Positions 9,828 to 19,800 of a DNA stretch of 64,000 nucleotides are shown piece by piece. The notes under the pieces were generated by a model. It was not told the DNA's origin, made no database searches, and was given only the letters and a program-made list of their open reading frames with translations. Location: NCBI GenBank assembly GCA_963811365.1, contig CAWEQW010000007.1, positions 62,001-126,000 of the forward strand, given 5' to 3'. Position 1 is the first letter of the stretch. Each line of letters starts with the position of its first letter. The DNA comes from CAWEQW01 sp963811365 (lineage in GTDB: Bacteria > Actinomycetota > Actinomycetes > Propionibacteriales > Nocardioidaceae). A program made the position numbers and the translations under genes.

Positions 9828-10142
9828 TCAGTCAGCCCACATCGCTGACTTCGCCGCCAACCGGAAGACGCCCCGAGGCGCTTTCGTGTAGGCCACCGAC
9901 ACCACGCTGTAGGCGGAGCTGCACCCACGGTAGGTGCGCACCTCCGAGGCATATCCTCCCGCATGGGCAATGGCGGCTCGTCGGCCCCGGGTGTCGAAGA
10001 CGCGGTGCACTCGAGTCTTGGCCCAGTGACGATGCACCATCCGGTACTCCTGATGAGAGACACACCCAGCGGCCTGTGCCGGCGTGGGTACGGCGATCAC
10101 CGTCGCCCCGATCGTGACCAGTAGGACCAGGAGCGTCTTCAT
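9828..10142 (-). CDS. Small secreted protein, unknown function
   Basis: A 104-aa protein with a clear Sec signal: a short basic start, a hydrophobic core, and a signal peptidase I site after AQA at about residue 24. The mature part is about 80 residues with two cysteines (in GCVSHQEYR and YRGCSSAY) that could form a disulfide. The order VHRVFDTRGR then SVVSVAY resembles small exported alpha/beta proteins annotated as hypothetical in actinobacteria, with a loose likeness to SmpA/BLIP-type folds (inference). A GGGAGG ribosome site precedes the ATG. It is convergent with the diguanylate cyclase. Confidence 0.65.
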   Translation of the reverse strand: MKTLLVLLVTIGATVIAVPTPAQAAGCVSHQEYRMVHRHWAKTRVHRVFDTRGRRAAIAHAGGYASEVRTYRGCSSAYSVVSVAYTKAPRGVFRLAAKSAMWAD

Positions 10143-10395
10143 GGCCGACCTCCCATGCTCCGCGTTGACGTCGCATCAACGCATTCGTCCCCCTGAGAAT
10201 CGGCACCCAACCTGGGGAACTAAACACCCAAAAGCATTCATTCACCCCTATCTGCCTCAGGGGGGTCTGGCGCCTGCGTCCGGGCGCCTCGCGACGGCCA
10301 CCACGGGCTTGGCGACAAGTCCGGTTTCGCGACCAGTGAGGGCTCGACGGCCACAGCGGCAGTGCTTCCCACCGGCGTAAGGGCTGCCCACGCGG

Positions 10396-10626
10396 TCACA
10401 CCGCTGCGTGACCCGTGCCCCACAGCCGCAACAAGTCCCGGGCAGCCTGGTCGTACGTCGAGCCATGCGGGATGACCAGCTGTTTGCAGTACTCCCCGGG
10501 CAGCGTGTCGGTGCAGCCGCAGACCCCGCCGACAACGGTCCTCGCCTCAGGCGTGTCCTGCGGAAGCGGATTGGCGTCGAGCCAGGCAAGGAAGGCGGCT
10601 CGGGTGTCGCCAGGTGCATACGTCAT
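10396..10626 (-). CDS. Small cysteine-containing cytosolic protein, unknown
   Basis: A 76-aa protein beginning MTYAPGDTRAAFLAWLDANP. ATG 10626 is preceded by a good AGGAGA site about seven bases away. Longer in-frame starts would run into non-coding-looking sequence. A CGC...EYC cysteine cluster sits mid-protein. There is no signal peptide or membrane helix. I do not recognise the family, and the gene stands alone. Confidence 0.5.
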   Translation of the reverse strand: MTYAPGDTRAAFLAWLDANPLPQDTPEARTVVGGVCGCTDTLPGEYCKQLVIPHGSTYDQAARDLLRLWGTGHAAV

Positions 10627-11094
10627 GACACATCTCCTCATCGGTATGAACATGGCTTTCTGGACCTTCACGAACCGGAGAGCGCCCGACAAGAGGCGTG
10701 CATGCCATACCCGGGGCCACCACGTTACGCCTCCGGTGACGTGGCGAATGCCCTGGCCAGGCGATCCAGGGCTTCTTGGTCGGCCTGGTGTCGAAGGACT
10801 GACAGCCAAGCCCAGCAGCGGCCGGGCGAGACCGAGCGCACCCCGTGGTGACCGCGCGGTGCGGAGTCGTTCGGCGATCGGCTTGCGGACCTGGGGCCCA
10901 CAGGTGGCGGCGAATCGTCGCGGGCGTGGGGGAGGTCTCGAGGAACCCGCTGCGTCGCTCGACGACGCCTTCCGATCCGGGTCGTACGGCTCGAGTCGCT
11001 GCAGCGTGGTGGCCGAGGTGCGCCCCGACGCCTTCGGCGTGCCGCCTCGGATCCCGGACTCTCGTTGTCCAGATCAGCCGCGGCGCGGTGCACG
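10627..11094. other. Non-coding or decayed stretch left of the LuxR remnant
   Basis: About 470 bases with only arginine-rich shadow frames. It may contain more decayed sequence of the gene whose LuxR end survives at 11095-11216, but nothing alignable by eye remains. Confidence 0.35.
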
Positions 11095-11216
11095 GGGAGC
11101 GATGAGCCCATTCGCGTAGGCGTACACGACCGCTTGGAGGCGGTCCTCGAGCTTCAACTCGCCAAGATGTGCGCGACGTGTGTCTTCACGGTGCCGTGGG
11201 AGATGACGGTCAGCCA
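11095..11216 (-). pseudogene. C-terminal remnant of a LuxR/NarL-type response regulator
   Basis: On the minus strand the recognition region of a LuxR helix-turn-helix is readable: LTVISHGTVKTHVAHILA. After a one-base shift it continues as KLEDRLQAVVYAYANGLIAP, the standard NarL/LuxR C-terminus. The receiver domain and first part of the HTH are missing. The remnant begins exactly where the neighbouring beta-protein gene stops (TGA 11210-11212), so the break is a recombination junction between the island and an older gene. Confidence 0.75.
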
Positions 11217-11911
11217 GCCGTTTGGAATCGGACGAATCCGGCCGCGTCCTCAGCTCGTGACCCCGCGAAGTAGACGATCGTGTACCACGTCGATCGCACG
11301 AAGGGGTAGTTGATCGCGACGGGGCCGCTGTTGTCGTCTCGCGGGAACCGCGTCATCCGACCACCGTCGGGGAAGTCGTGGGCCCCGTACTGGCCCTCGT
11401 GGAGACCGAGGCGATTGCCGAAGGAGTTCGGCCGATATCCCGGGGGGAAGTCGTAGCTGACGACCGCCGATCCGGTGTTGACCGATCCCATGGTGATCGT
11501 CGACGAGTAACTGTCGCCTGGAGTCCCGTCGCTGTTGATGCCGGCCGTCGCCACAATCGTCCGGGCGCTCCCGTCGGTGCTATAAGCGACGACGTAGTTG
11601 AGGGCCCGAAGCCCGTCGGTGAGTGCCCACGTCGGTTCACCGGACGGATCGGTGCTGGGTACCGGCGTGGTGTTGGGGGTCTGGCCGGACCCGAACACCG
11701 GCTCTTCACCCTGCCAGATGAGTAGACCGTTGCCATTGGCCTGTGGGTTGTTGCCTGACGGCGAGGCGTACTTGTACGAGATGGTGTACGCGGTCGTCGA
11801 CAGAACCTCGAGCGAGGTGAACTGCGACGTGAGTGTCGCGTGTTCGACGGCCAGTGCGAATCCACCGTCCGTACCGAGTTCGACGTTTGGCTCCACGAAT
11901 TCGGCGACCAT
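11210..11911 (-). CDS. Two-domain beta-type protein, paralog of the gene at 12425
   Basis: 233 aa with no signal peptide or membrane helix. It contains two similar segments, each ending in a strand such as YVVAYS or YTIVYFAGS, with a central G..L.IW/LH element. The second half aligns by eye with the second half of the divergent gene at 12425: SAVVSYDFPPGYRP against SIVVSYNMPPGQTP, and YTIVYFAGS against YTVAYVAGK. The two are thus paralogs facing away from each other. ATG 11911 aligns with the start of the sister protein; an in-frame GTG at 11947 is the alternative. Probably Ig- or fibronectin-like sandwiches (inference). The function is unknown and presumably tied to the giant-protein cluster. 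Confidence 0.65.
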   Translation of the reverse strand: MVAEFVEPNVELGTDGGFALAVEHATLTSQFTSLEVLSTTAYTISYKYASPSGNNPQANGNGLLIWQGEEPVFGSGQTPNTTPVPSTDPSGEPTWALTDGLRALNYVVAYSTDGSARTIVATAGINSDGTPGDSYSSTITMGSVNTGSAVVSYDFPPGYRPNSFGNRLGLHEGQYGAHDFPDGGRMTRFPRDDNSGPVAINYPFVRSTWYTIVYFAGSRAEDAAGFVRFQTAG

Positions 11912-12424
11912 CCTTGCGAATGTACCAGAGCGGATAACTGGCGGCACGGTCGCCGAGAGCCTTCGGCTTATCAGTGCGCCAGCTGGCCCGCGCTTCTGAG
12001 GGGGTCATCGAGACGGCCGAGCCCGACCCTCAACGCCTTTGTCCCTCAACGCCTATGTCCCCTGCCCGCGCCGGTCCTACCGACTGGCCACCTGTCGATG
12101 CGCCCGTTGTGGAAGCGCGCCAAGCGAATGACGCCGGGCCAACGGGCCCTTCAGTGGCGCACGTAGCGGCCACGTCCAACCGCCGCCTGGCTGCTCTCGC
12201 AGACGTTCTCGGATCTGGCGATCGATGGGACGTGACGCCGCCAAGGCTGGCTGTGTCCGTCACCGCGTGCGCCGATATCGGCCGTAGTGAGGTAGGGGTG
12301 CACGACAACGCCGCCGATCTTGACGCCTGCCTGGACCCAGAGGACTCTCGGTCCCAGACCGATTACCGCGTGCCCGGCAACACGGGCCACCTCGTGGTGT
12401 GCCTGAGAACAGGGGAATTCTGCC
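11912..12424. other. Divergent intergenic region between the paralogous beta-protein genes
   Basis: About 510 bases that must drive both the 11210 gene and the giant-protein run. It contains a 16-bp tandem duplication at 12027-12058. Nothing else is recognisable, and open frames here lack features. Confidence 0.4.
12027..12058. repeat. 16-bp tandem duplication
   Basis: CCCTCAACGCCTTTGT at 12027-12042 is repeated at 12043-12058 with one mismatch (CCCTCAACGCCTATGT). It sits between the divergent paralogs and may be a recent slippage product or paired protein-binding sites. Confidence 0.7.
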
Positions 12425-13108
12425 ATGGCCTTCGAAACGGATGAGGAACTCGCAATTACATCGTCGACCGCCGTCACCACTTCGTTGACGGTTCCGGACG
12501 GTGGGATCACCTCGACGAGCGTCCAGGTGAACTACCAGACCATGAACGGAAACCTGCCGACGGACTACAAGAACAGCGTCGCGATTTACCAATCCGGCGA
12601 AGACCTTCCCTGGAACACCAAGCCCCTGAAGACCCAGTCGAACCCGAACAACCAGCAGGAGGGCTCGTTCAACTTCACCGACCTGCAGGTGCAGATGAAG
12701 AGCTATCTCGTCGCATATGCGGTCGGCAACGATGCGGCGACGACCGATTTCCCGCTCGGCAATGTGGTCGCGACCGCGTACATCGCCGCCGGCTCGGACG
12801 GGACGAACCAGGACTTCCAACCGTCTGTCAGCATCGTGTCGTTCGGTCCGGATTCGATCGTGGTGTCATACAACATGCCGCCCGGCCAGACGCCGCAGAC
12901 CTGCGGTCACTACCTGGCGATCTGGGAGTCGTCGACCTACTCCTACGACGCCAGGCCCATGTCCACGCAGAAAATCACCGCCGACCGGTCGACGAGGACC
13001 CAGGCCTGGAACGGCCTGACGTTGCTGCGCGGCACGACGTACACGGTGGCCTACGTCGCCGGCAAGAAGCAGACCGACCTGGCCTGCGCCACGACCTTCA
13101 CCACCTGA
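12425..13108 (+). CDS. Two-domain beta-type protein heading the giant-protein run
   Basis: 227 aa, soluble, no signal peptide. It shows an internal duplication: VQVNYQTMNG...VAIYQSGED...SYLVAYAVGN in the first half and IVVSYNMPPG...LAIWESST...YTVAYVAGK in the second. It is a paralog of the divergent gene at 11210-11911. A GGGGA ribosome site lies about nine bases before ATG 12425. The next gene starts 69 bases downstream on the same strand, so the four genes to 28700 probably form one transcript. The fold is probably two beta sandwiches. I do not recognise a named family, and the role is unknown. Confidence 0.7.
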   Translation: MAFETDEELAITSSTAVTTSLTVPDGGITSTSVQVNYQTMNGNLPTDYKNSVAIYQSGEDLPWNTKPLKTQSNPNNQQEGSFNFTDLQVQMKSYLVAYAVGNDAATTDFPLGNVVATAYIAAGSDGTNQDFQPSVSIVSFGPDSIVVSYNMPPGQTPQTCGHYLAIWESSTYSYDARPMSTQKITADRSTRTQAWNGLTLLRGTTYTVAYVAGKKQTDLACATTFTT

Positions 13109-13177
13109 GGCGGACCGCGAACCGGGCGAACGCGGTCGCGCCCGCATGAGGCGCGCCGGTCTTGACAGGAGGTCGAC

Positions 13178-16100
13178 GTGGAAGTGTTCCAGCCGACGGG
13201 CTCGGGGCGACTGCTCGCACTGGCGGCGTCGTCGGGGCCGTGGATCGGTATCGCGCTCCCGGCCACCCCGGCGAAGATCGAACCGGTCCCGCTCGAGCAG
13301 GCGCTCTCCGACAAGCTGCTGTTGGCGACGTTCATCTTCAGCTCGCTCGTGCCTCCCGGCTGGGATGACCCCAGCCAGATAAGCCAGGCGGCCGGAGACG
13401 CCGTCGCCGATCAGGTGAAGACCATCTTCGACCTACCCACGTCGCCGTTCGGGCTGCGCGCCGTGCTCTGGGCCGCCGACCCGCGAACGCTCGCTACCGG
13501 AATCGGGTCGACTGAGGTCGACGTCATCGCCGAGGGGTTCGGTCTGACGACCGAGGGCTCAACCGTCAGCGGCTCAACGATGCTGACGTTGACGCCGTCG
13601 CTCGGGGTCCAGGTCGCCAACGGTGCGACGATCTCCCTGGACGGCGACCAGCTGTCGCTGGCCGCACCGACCTCCGACCCCCATCTCGTGCAGCTGGTCG
13701 GCTCTTCGAAGCCCGCCGCCGGTGACGTGAGCACCATCGGCGAGGCCCGCCTCCCGTTCACCGGTGACCACGCGGCCAGCCTCCAGTTCGACATCCAGAT
13801 CGCCCGACGCTCCTTCGGGCCGACCGGGCTGCGGTGGGGGTTCCAGTGCTTCATCCCGTCCGACGACGGTGACATCGGCGCGTACTACCCGCTGGCGAGC
13901 GTGGACGAGGAGCCGGGCGAGATGATCGGGTTCGCAGCGGCCATCGACCCGAGCGACCCCAGCAACCGAACCCTGCCGGGCCGTACGACCTGGAGGTTCA
14001 CGGGAACGAACGGTGACGGCAAGGCGACGGTCCTTGCCTCCGAGTTCCGGACGACCGCCGGTCATGGGGTGCAGCTCACGCCATTGAACGCCGCCCTCGC
14101 CTTCCACGAGGGAACCTCCGCTGCACCTGCCGCGGAGCAGTTCGTCCTCGGCCCCCGCGGCGCCTTCGCGATGAGCGTCCCCGACGAGAACACCCCGCAA
14201 CACGACCTGATGGGAGGTCTGGCCGGGACCGAGACCATCAGCTTCGTCGCCGACGACGTCATCGAGTTCACCGCCGACCAGTGGTCGGGCGGAACCCGCA
14301 ACGGTCCCCACGCCTACGCCGCGAACTACCCGTGGCCGGAGAGCTCGCCGACCGGCCCACCCGTCGACGCGACGGCGTCGTTGCTTACGCCGAAGTACTC
14401 GACCTCGTACGCGTCGGTGCGGTCGAATGCCGGGTCGGCGCCCGGCGGTGCCAACGGTGTCCACTACTCCGCCCAGCCTCACGGCTTCAGCTTGTACGGC
14501 AACGGGACGACGGTGCTCGAGGCGTCGGCCGGTTTCGACTCCGTGCTGTGGGCGAAGAGCCCAGGGATCGAGCTCGACGCGAACGACGTCTTTCCGATGT
14601 TCCCGTACGCAGGTACGGCTCCCGCGGCACAGTCATCGCCCTCCGCCGGGATGGATGCCGACTCGATGTTCGACCTCGAGACGCGCGGCATCGGACCGAC
14701 TCGGCGCACCGCGATCTCCTCGACGACCACCTCACCATCGAAGGCCGCCACGCTCGGACTCCCGGCTGCGTCGGTCGAGGACGACGGCTACCTCGCGACG
14801 ACCCCGTCGGGACTGGTCGTCGAGGTCGACGGCGGCGACTACGAGTGGGTGTTGCTGGGCCAGAATGGCGGCCCCAGTGGGACCCAGATGAGGTTCTGCC
14901 ACCCCAGCGGGCCGTTGTTCGAGGCGCTACAGTCCTCCAACCTCTTCCTCGTCGCGGCCAACAACGACGACGACATCCTCGGCAAGCTGCAGGGGTGGAA
15001 CGCGGTCAAGGACGGGATGCCGGCCTGCGACGCCTCCGAGGCGCAGTTCTTCAACGCGATGTCGATCGGCGTCGCGAAGGACGCCTGGGCGATCCAGGCC
15101 GATATCGGCGCGTGCAACCACTACGGCGACTACTCGAACGTGCTGCTCATCAAAGGTCGGCCCGGGCCACTCGTCGACCTGGTCCGGAACCCCTCGCTGT
15201 GGACCCAGCGGAGCGAGTTCGGCGCTCCGTCCGATCTCCCGACCGGCGCCACGTGTGGTGGGAAGGAGAAGCCCCAGCCGAAGAATCTCAGCGAGCTGGT
15301 CGCGCTGTCGGGGTGGATGCAGGACTACATCGCCGACGCGGTCGCGCAGGCCGAGGACCCGAACGATCCCGACCGGTCGTTGTTCCAGAAGTTCAAGCAG
15401 ATCGCCGAGAGCCCGACCTGGACCGGGATCCTCGTGCTGAAGGCCACCCTGGCCCAGGTGCCCCAGCAGCTCGCCGGCCTGCTCGGCGGGATCGACCGGA
15501 CCCAGTTCAACGCCCACCACTTCGGCATCTCGATCAGCCCGATCGAGGGCACCAAGATCGAGATCCCGGACACGAGTTCGATGTTCGGCCTCGTCGACTA
15601 CGTCGACCCGGTCTACGGCGCGCTCCACGCCGCGCCGATCCCACCGGTCCCCGGCGCGACCTACGACTTCAAGGTGCTGACCCTCAAGGTGTTGTGGGAG
15701 AACAGCGCCGTAAAAGACTTCCGCAGCCTCGCCCAGGCCACCCTCAACAAGGTGTTCGACCAGCCGGTCACGAGCATGGGCGATCCCACGAACACGTACA
15801 ACTCCATCGTGCTCAACGGCTCGTTCCAGAGGCAGGGCAGTCAGACCCTCTACACACTGGAGACGACCGACGACAACACGTTCTACTTCGACAGCAACGT
15901 GATGAACAAGGTCGAGGTGGTGAAGGCGCAGTTCGCGACCGTTAGCGAGACGCCCGACCAGAACGGCAACACAGTCATCGACTCCCGGATATCGATGTGG
16001 GGCTTCATCGACTTCAAGGTCATGCGGCAGCAGCCCCAGTCCGGCAGCAGCGTTCCGCCGGCGCCGCCGATCAGCGAGGAGTCCGAGTCCGAGCCGGAGC

Positions 16101-16897
16101 CCGAGCCGAAGCCGATCGTCCTCGACGTGCTCTCGTACGGCAACGAGACCGGCCAGGACCTTCCCCGCAAGGGCCTGCGGTTCTCGGGGCTGGCGCTGCC
16201 GATGAGGGACATCGAGCCGCCCGTCGACTCGAACGACCCGTCGCAGCGCAGCCTCACGTTGGACACCTCGAAGATCGCCTTCGACCCCAAACAGAGCACG
16301 CCCCGACCCGACTCGGCCGCCGTCCAGCTGGCCCTTGAGATCGCCGGATTCTCGGGCAGCGGCGGGCCGTCACCCGGCGACCTCGGCTACCTGCCTGTCG
16401 GCGCCGACGTACGCCTCGGCGGCGTCGCCGACGTCTGGAACGGTGTCACCTTCCGACTCGAGATGGGCACGCCCGGCAACCTGGCCGGTGACGTCGGCCT
16501 CACCTCGGAGCTGCTCGTTGCATGGAGCCCGAACAGCACCGGCGCCGACTACGTCGTCGCGCTCGGCATCAAGCTGCCCGGGACCGGCGGAGGCGCCAAG
16601 CTGCTCTCCATCGAAGGAGTGCTGCGGATCTCGATCGGGCGCATCGAGCTCTGTCGAGTGCCGAGCGACATGCAGGGCGCGGGCGCCTACGTGCTGGTCC
16701 TCGACGACATCGCGTTGAAGTTCCTCGGTCTCCTCAAGCTGCCGACCAGCGGCAACACCTCGTTCCGGTTGTTCGGCAGACCCGGCACCGTCGGCCAACC
16801 CGACCCGAGCGCGCTCGGCTGGCTCGCGATGTACAAGCAAGCGCCGGAGTCCTCCGGCGCACAGGCTGTCGTAGCGCGCGCGGAGGTGACGTCGTGA
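13178..16897 (+). CDS. Giant uncharacterised protein, 1239 aa (cluster gene B)
   Basis: GTG 13178 has an AGGAGG site six bases upstream. The protein has no signal peptide, membrane helix or known catalytic motif. The N-terminal half is rich in beta-type repeats (for example VVEVDGGDYEWVLLGQ). A middle section is more helical (SGWMQDYIADAVAQAED and onward). An acidic linker ESESEPEPEPKP at about residue 970 separates a C-terminal segment with ALEIAGFSG...GADVRLGGVADVWNG. The stop overlaps the start of the next gene by four bases (GTGA), showing translational coupling. Codon use is as GC-rich as in the surrounding genes. I cannot name a family; the beta-rich part resembles large proteins of unknown function in bacteria and fungi (inference, low confidence). 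Confidence 0.8.
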   Translation: MEVFQPTGSGRLLALAASSGPWIGIALPATPAKIEPVPLEQALSDKLLLATFIFSSLVPPGWDDPSQISQAAGDAVADQVKTIFDLPTSPFGLRAVLWAADPRTLATGIGSTEVDVIAEGFGLTTEGSTVSGSTMLTLTPSLGVQVANGATISLDGDQLSLAAPTSDPHLVQLVGSSKPAAGDVSTIGEARLPFTGDHAASLQFDIQIARRSFGPTGLRWGFQCFIPSDDGDIGAYYPLASVDEEPGEMIGFAAAIDPSDPSNRTLPGRTTWRFTGTNGDGKATVLASEFRTTAGHGVQLTPLNAALAFHEGTSAAPAAEQFVLGPRGAFAMSVPDENTPQHDLMGGLAGTETISFVADDVIEFTADQWSGGTRNGPHAYAANYPWPESSPTGPPVDATASLLTPKYSTSYASVRSNAGSAPGGANGVHYSAQPHGFSLYGNGTTVLEASAGFDSVLWAKSPGIELDANDVFPMFPYAGTAPAAQSSPSAGMDADSMFDLETRGIGPTRRTAISSTTTSPSKAATLGLPAASVEDDGYLATTPSGLVVEVDGGDYEWVLLGQNGGPSGTQMRFCHPSGPLFEALQSSNLFLVAANNDDDILGKLQGWNAVKDGMPACDASEAQFFNAMSIGVAKDAWAIQADIGACNHYGDYSNVLLIKGRPGPLVDLVRNPSLWTQRSEFGAPSDLPTGATCGGKEKPQPKNLSELVALSGWMQDYIADAVAQAEDPNDPDRSLFQKFKQIAESPTWTGILVLKATLAQVPQQLAGLLGGIDRTQFNAHHFGISISPIEGTKIEIPDTSSMFGLVDYVDPVYGALHAAPIPPVPGATYDFKVLTLKVLWENSAVKDFRSLAQATLNKVFDQPVTSMGDPTNTYNSIVLNGSFQRQGSQTLYTLETTDDNTFYFDSNVMNKVEVVKAQFATVSETPDQNGNTVIDSRISMWGFIDFKVMRQQPQSGSSVPPAPPISEESESEPEPEPKPIVLDVLSYGNETGQDLPRKGLRFSGLALPMRDIEPPVDSNDPSQRSLTLDTSKIAFDPKQSTPRPDSAAVQLALEIAGFSGSGGPSPGDLGYLPVGADVRLGGVADVWNGVTFRLEMGTPGNLAGDVGLTSELLVAWSPNSTGADYVVALGIKLPGTGGGAKLLSIEGVLRISIGRIELCRVPSDMQGAGAYVLVLDDIALKFLGLLKLPTSGNTSFRLFGRPGTVGQPDPSALGWLAMYKQAPESSGAQAVVARAEVTS

Positions 16898-19800
16898 CCT
16901 TCCCGGGCACGGTGTACTCGCAGCTCTACAACGTCGCGTCGAGCTTCCGGCAGCAACAGAGCACCACCGGTCTCGACAAGTTCCGCAGCTACCTGAATCA
17001 ACAGCCGCTTATCCGACTGTTCGTCGACGGGACCTCGGGCCGCGGCCACCAGGCGAGCAGCGTCCGCGTCCTCCGCAAACTGGCCAGCGAGTTCCAGTAT
17101 GCCAACACGATCGAGGTCGCCTATCGAGGGGGCAAGTCGACGCTTGACAACCTGCGGCTGCTCATCCCCGAGCTTGACGGCGGCGACGACGGCATGATCG
17201 ACCGGGCCACGATCCATCTCGTCACGTACCCGGTCGCCGCCCAGAGACCGGTCGCGCCGGTCGGGTTCACGGGTGGGGCCGACGGGGCCGACAACTATGC
17301 CACCGGGCTGCGGGTGAGCGCGTTCCTCCGACTCCAGCCGTACTACTGGGCGGACTTCCCGGACCAGATCCAGTGGGACTCGACCGTGTGGCCGTACATC
17401 GATCTCCGTCAGCAGTCGATTCTCGGCGGCTCGTCGTTCGTCCGCCGCGCCTACTCGATGCCGCCGCCCATCGAGCCTGGCTGGGCCTCCTACGCCGATG
17501 GCCCGTACGCGGCCGAGGTGGCGATCCTCAAGTGGCTGGTCAGCTCGCGCGGAGGCGACGTCGACCTTTGCGTGACCACCGGCATCCGCGTCAAGGCCAA
17601 GTCCGAGATCGGGCGGCCCTCCGACGTCATCTTCAACCTGGTCGGCGGTCTCCTGGCGTCGCAGCGGGACGGCGCGAAGCCAGATGGAGGTGCGAGGTCG
17701 GTCGTCGTGGTCAACCTCGACGACATGTCTGGCGACGCTGGGCGCGACCAGATCACGTGGGCCGAGCGGCTCCTCGCGGGCGGGATCGGTGAGGACGACC
17801 AAGCGTATCTCGAACAGACGGGCCACGAGCCGTGCACGTCCATGGTCGTGCCTCGCTCGGAGGGCAGTCCCGACGGGCTCGAGTGCTGGAGCGCCTGGGA
17901 CGCTCGGAAGAAGTACGTCTGCGGACCTGACGTGACCGCCGCCACCCGCTCGCGGCTACGCAGGCAAGGCGCCCCGTTGGCCACCATCCAGCAGGACGTT
18001 CAATGGCTGACGAAGTCGACCGACCGTGTGCTGTTCCTCCCGATCGGCCCCGTTCCGGGACCGGTGTTCGACTACGTCTTCTCCTGTTCGACGATGCCGA
18101 CGGTCTTCGAAGGGCAGAGCTCGGCGAACCTCGCGCTGACGCTCGGCAATCCGTACTTCCACGTCCAGCGGCGCAGCAGCCAGGGCAACGGTGGGTCGCA
18201 GTACCCGTCGACATCGCTCGGCGCGAACAACTTCGGGCCAGCCGCGGACCGGTTCCAGACTGCAGCCAACCGCTTGAACGCGAGGCTCGACAGCTGGTCG
18301 CCGCTCGCCAACCCCGCCGACGACATCGGCAGGTTCATCAAGTCGTTCAGGGCCGAGAACCCCAGCGGCGAGCTCCACACCTACCTGGCCGCGGTCGCGA
18401 GCTTCTACGCACCGCCACCGGGGGGTGGCTGGGCGGTGAACGACAAGTTCCTCATGGCGTGCGGATTCCTCAACTACGCGCTCAACGGGGTCAAGCAGGT
18501 GGCCGCGGCCGGCGCCACCGCCGACGACTGGGCCCTTCTCCTCGCCGACCCTCCGGGCCCACCCAACCCGCTCCCAGACCTGCACAGACAGCTCTGTGCC
18601 AACGTCGACGACACGACGCTGAACCTCATCCCGGGGGTGTTCACCAGCGGGGAGATCGCCGACTTCTACCAGCAGCTCGGCCTCCTGACGATCGGCGTAG
18701 ACGGTGTCACGATCACGCCGGACTGCACGGACCCCCCGGACACGATCGACAAGATCACGGTGTCCGGTTCAACCAGTTCGTGGAGTTCGGCCGGGGTCAC
18801 CCTCGCGCTGGACCTGGAGCTCACCGCACCGGAGGGTGAGATCGTCATGACGGCGACGTTCACGGCCGAGGGAAGCTGGAGCGCGGACGCGATGCCCTGG
18901 GTCGTGTTCGACGACCCGTTCGTCACCATCGAGACGACGCAGGCCGGAGTGCCGACCGTCGGCCGGCTCGGCGGCACGATCAGGGGCGTCGGGACGTTCT
19001 CGCTGACATACCCCGTATCGGACGGCAAGTGGCTCTTCGACGGCGAGTACGACCCGGCGCTGTCCCCCGAACGTGTGTTCCAGCTCGCCGGCGGGATGAA
19101 CCTCGCGTCGGCCCTCCCGGCGCCTGTGTCGGGTTTCACCACGCTCGGAGTCAGCTCGACGGAGCTGCTGTACGACTCGACCGCCGCGACGAACAAGGTC
19201 GAGTACGTCACCGTCGTCATCACGACGCCCGAGGCGTGGCGGCTGTTGCCCGGGCTGTCGCTCGAGGGCCTGAAGGCCGTCGTCACGGTCGGCCAACCGA
19301 CCGGCACACGCCAGCTCAGCGCGGATCTCAGCGCGACATTCACGATCCCCGGCGGGACCCAGTCGGCGATGTTGACCGAGGGAGACGAATCGACGGCGAC
19401 GATCGCGGTCAGCGCGTCCTACCCGGGGAAGCTTGCCGGGGAGCTGAGGAGCGGCGTCATCACCTTCGATGGACTCGTCGGGATCTTCTGGCCCGGCGTG
19501 GTCCCCCCGCTCCCGGAGCTGCCCTCGATCACTGGGTTCAGCGCCGAGATCGACACGACGACCAAGGACTACTCGCTCGACTGTGACCTGAACCTCGGCT
19601 GGCCGATCAAGGTCAACGGGCAGAAGCTCTTCGAGGTCGAGACACTGTCGTTCTGGCTGAGCAGCGTCAAGGGATCGATCTCCGGCAAGCTCACCGGCAT
19701 GGTCCTGATCGGCAAGTCGCTCGCTGGGGACGACGTCCAGGTCGAGCTGTCGGCCGGCTACGCGGACAAGCCGGTCAAGAGCTGGACCTTCGCCGGCCGC

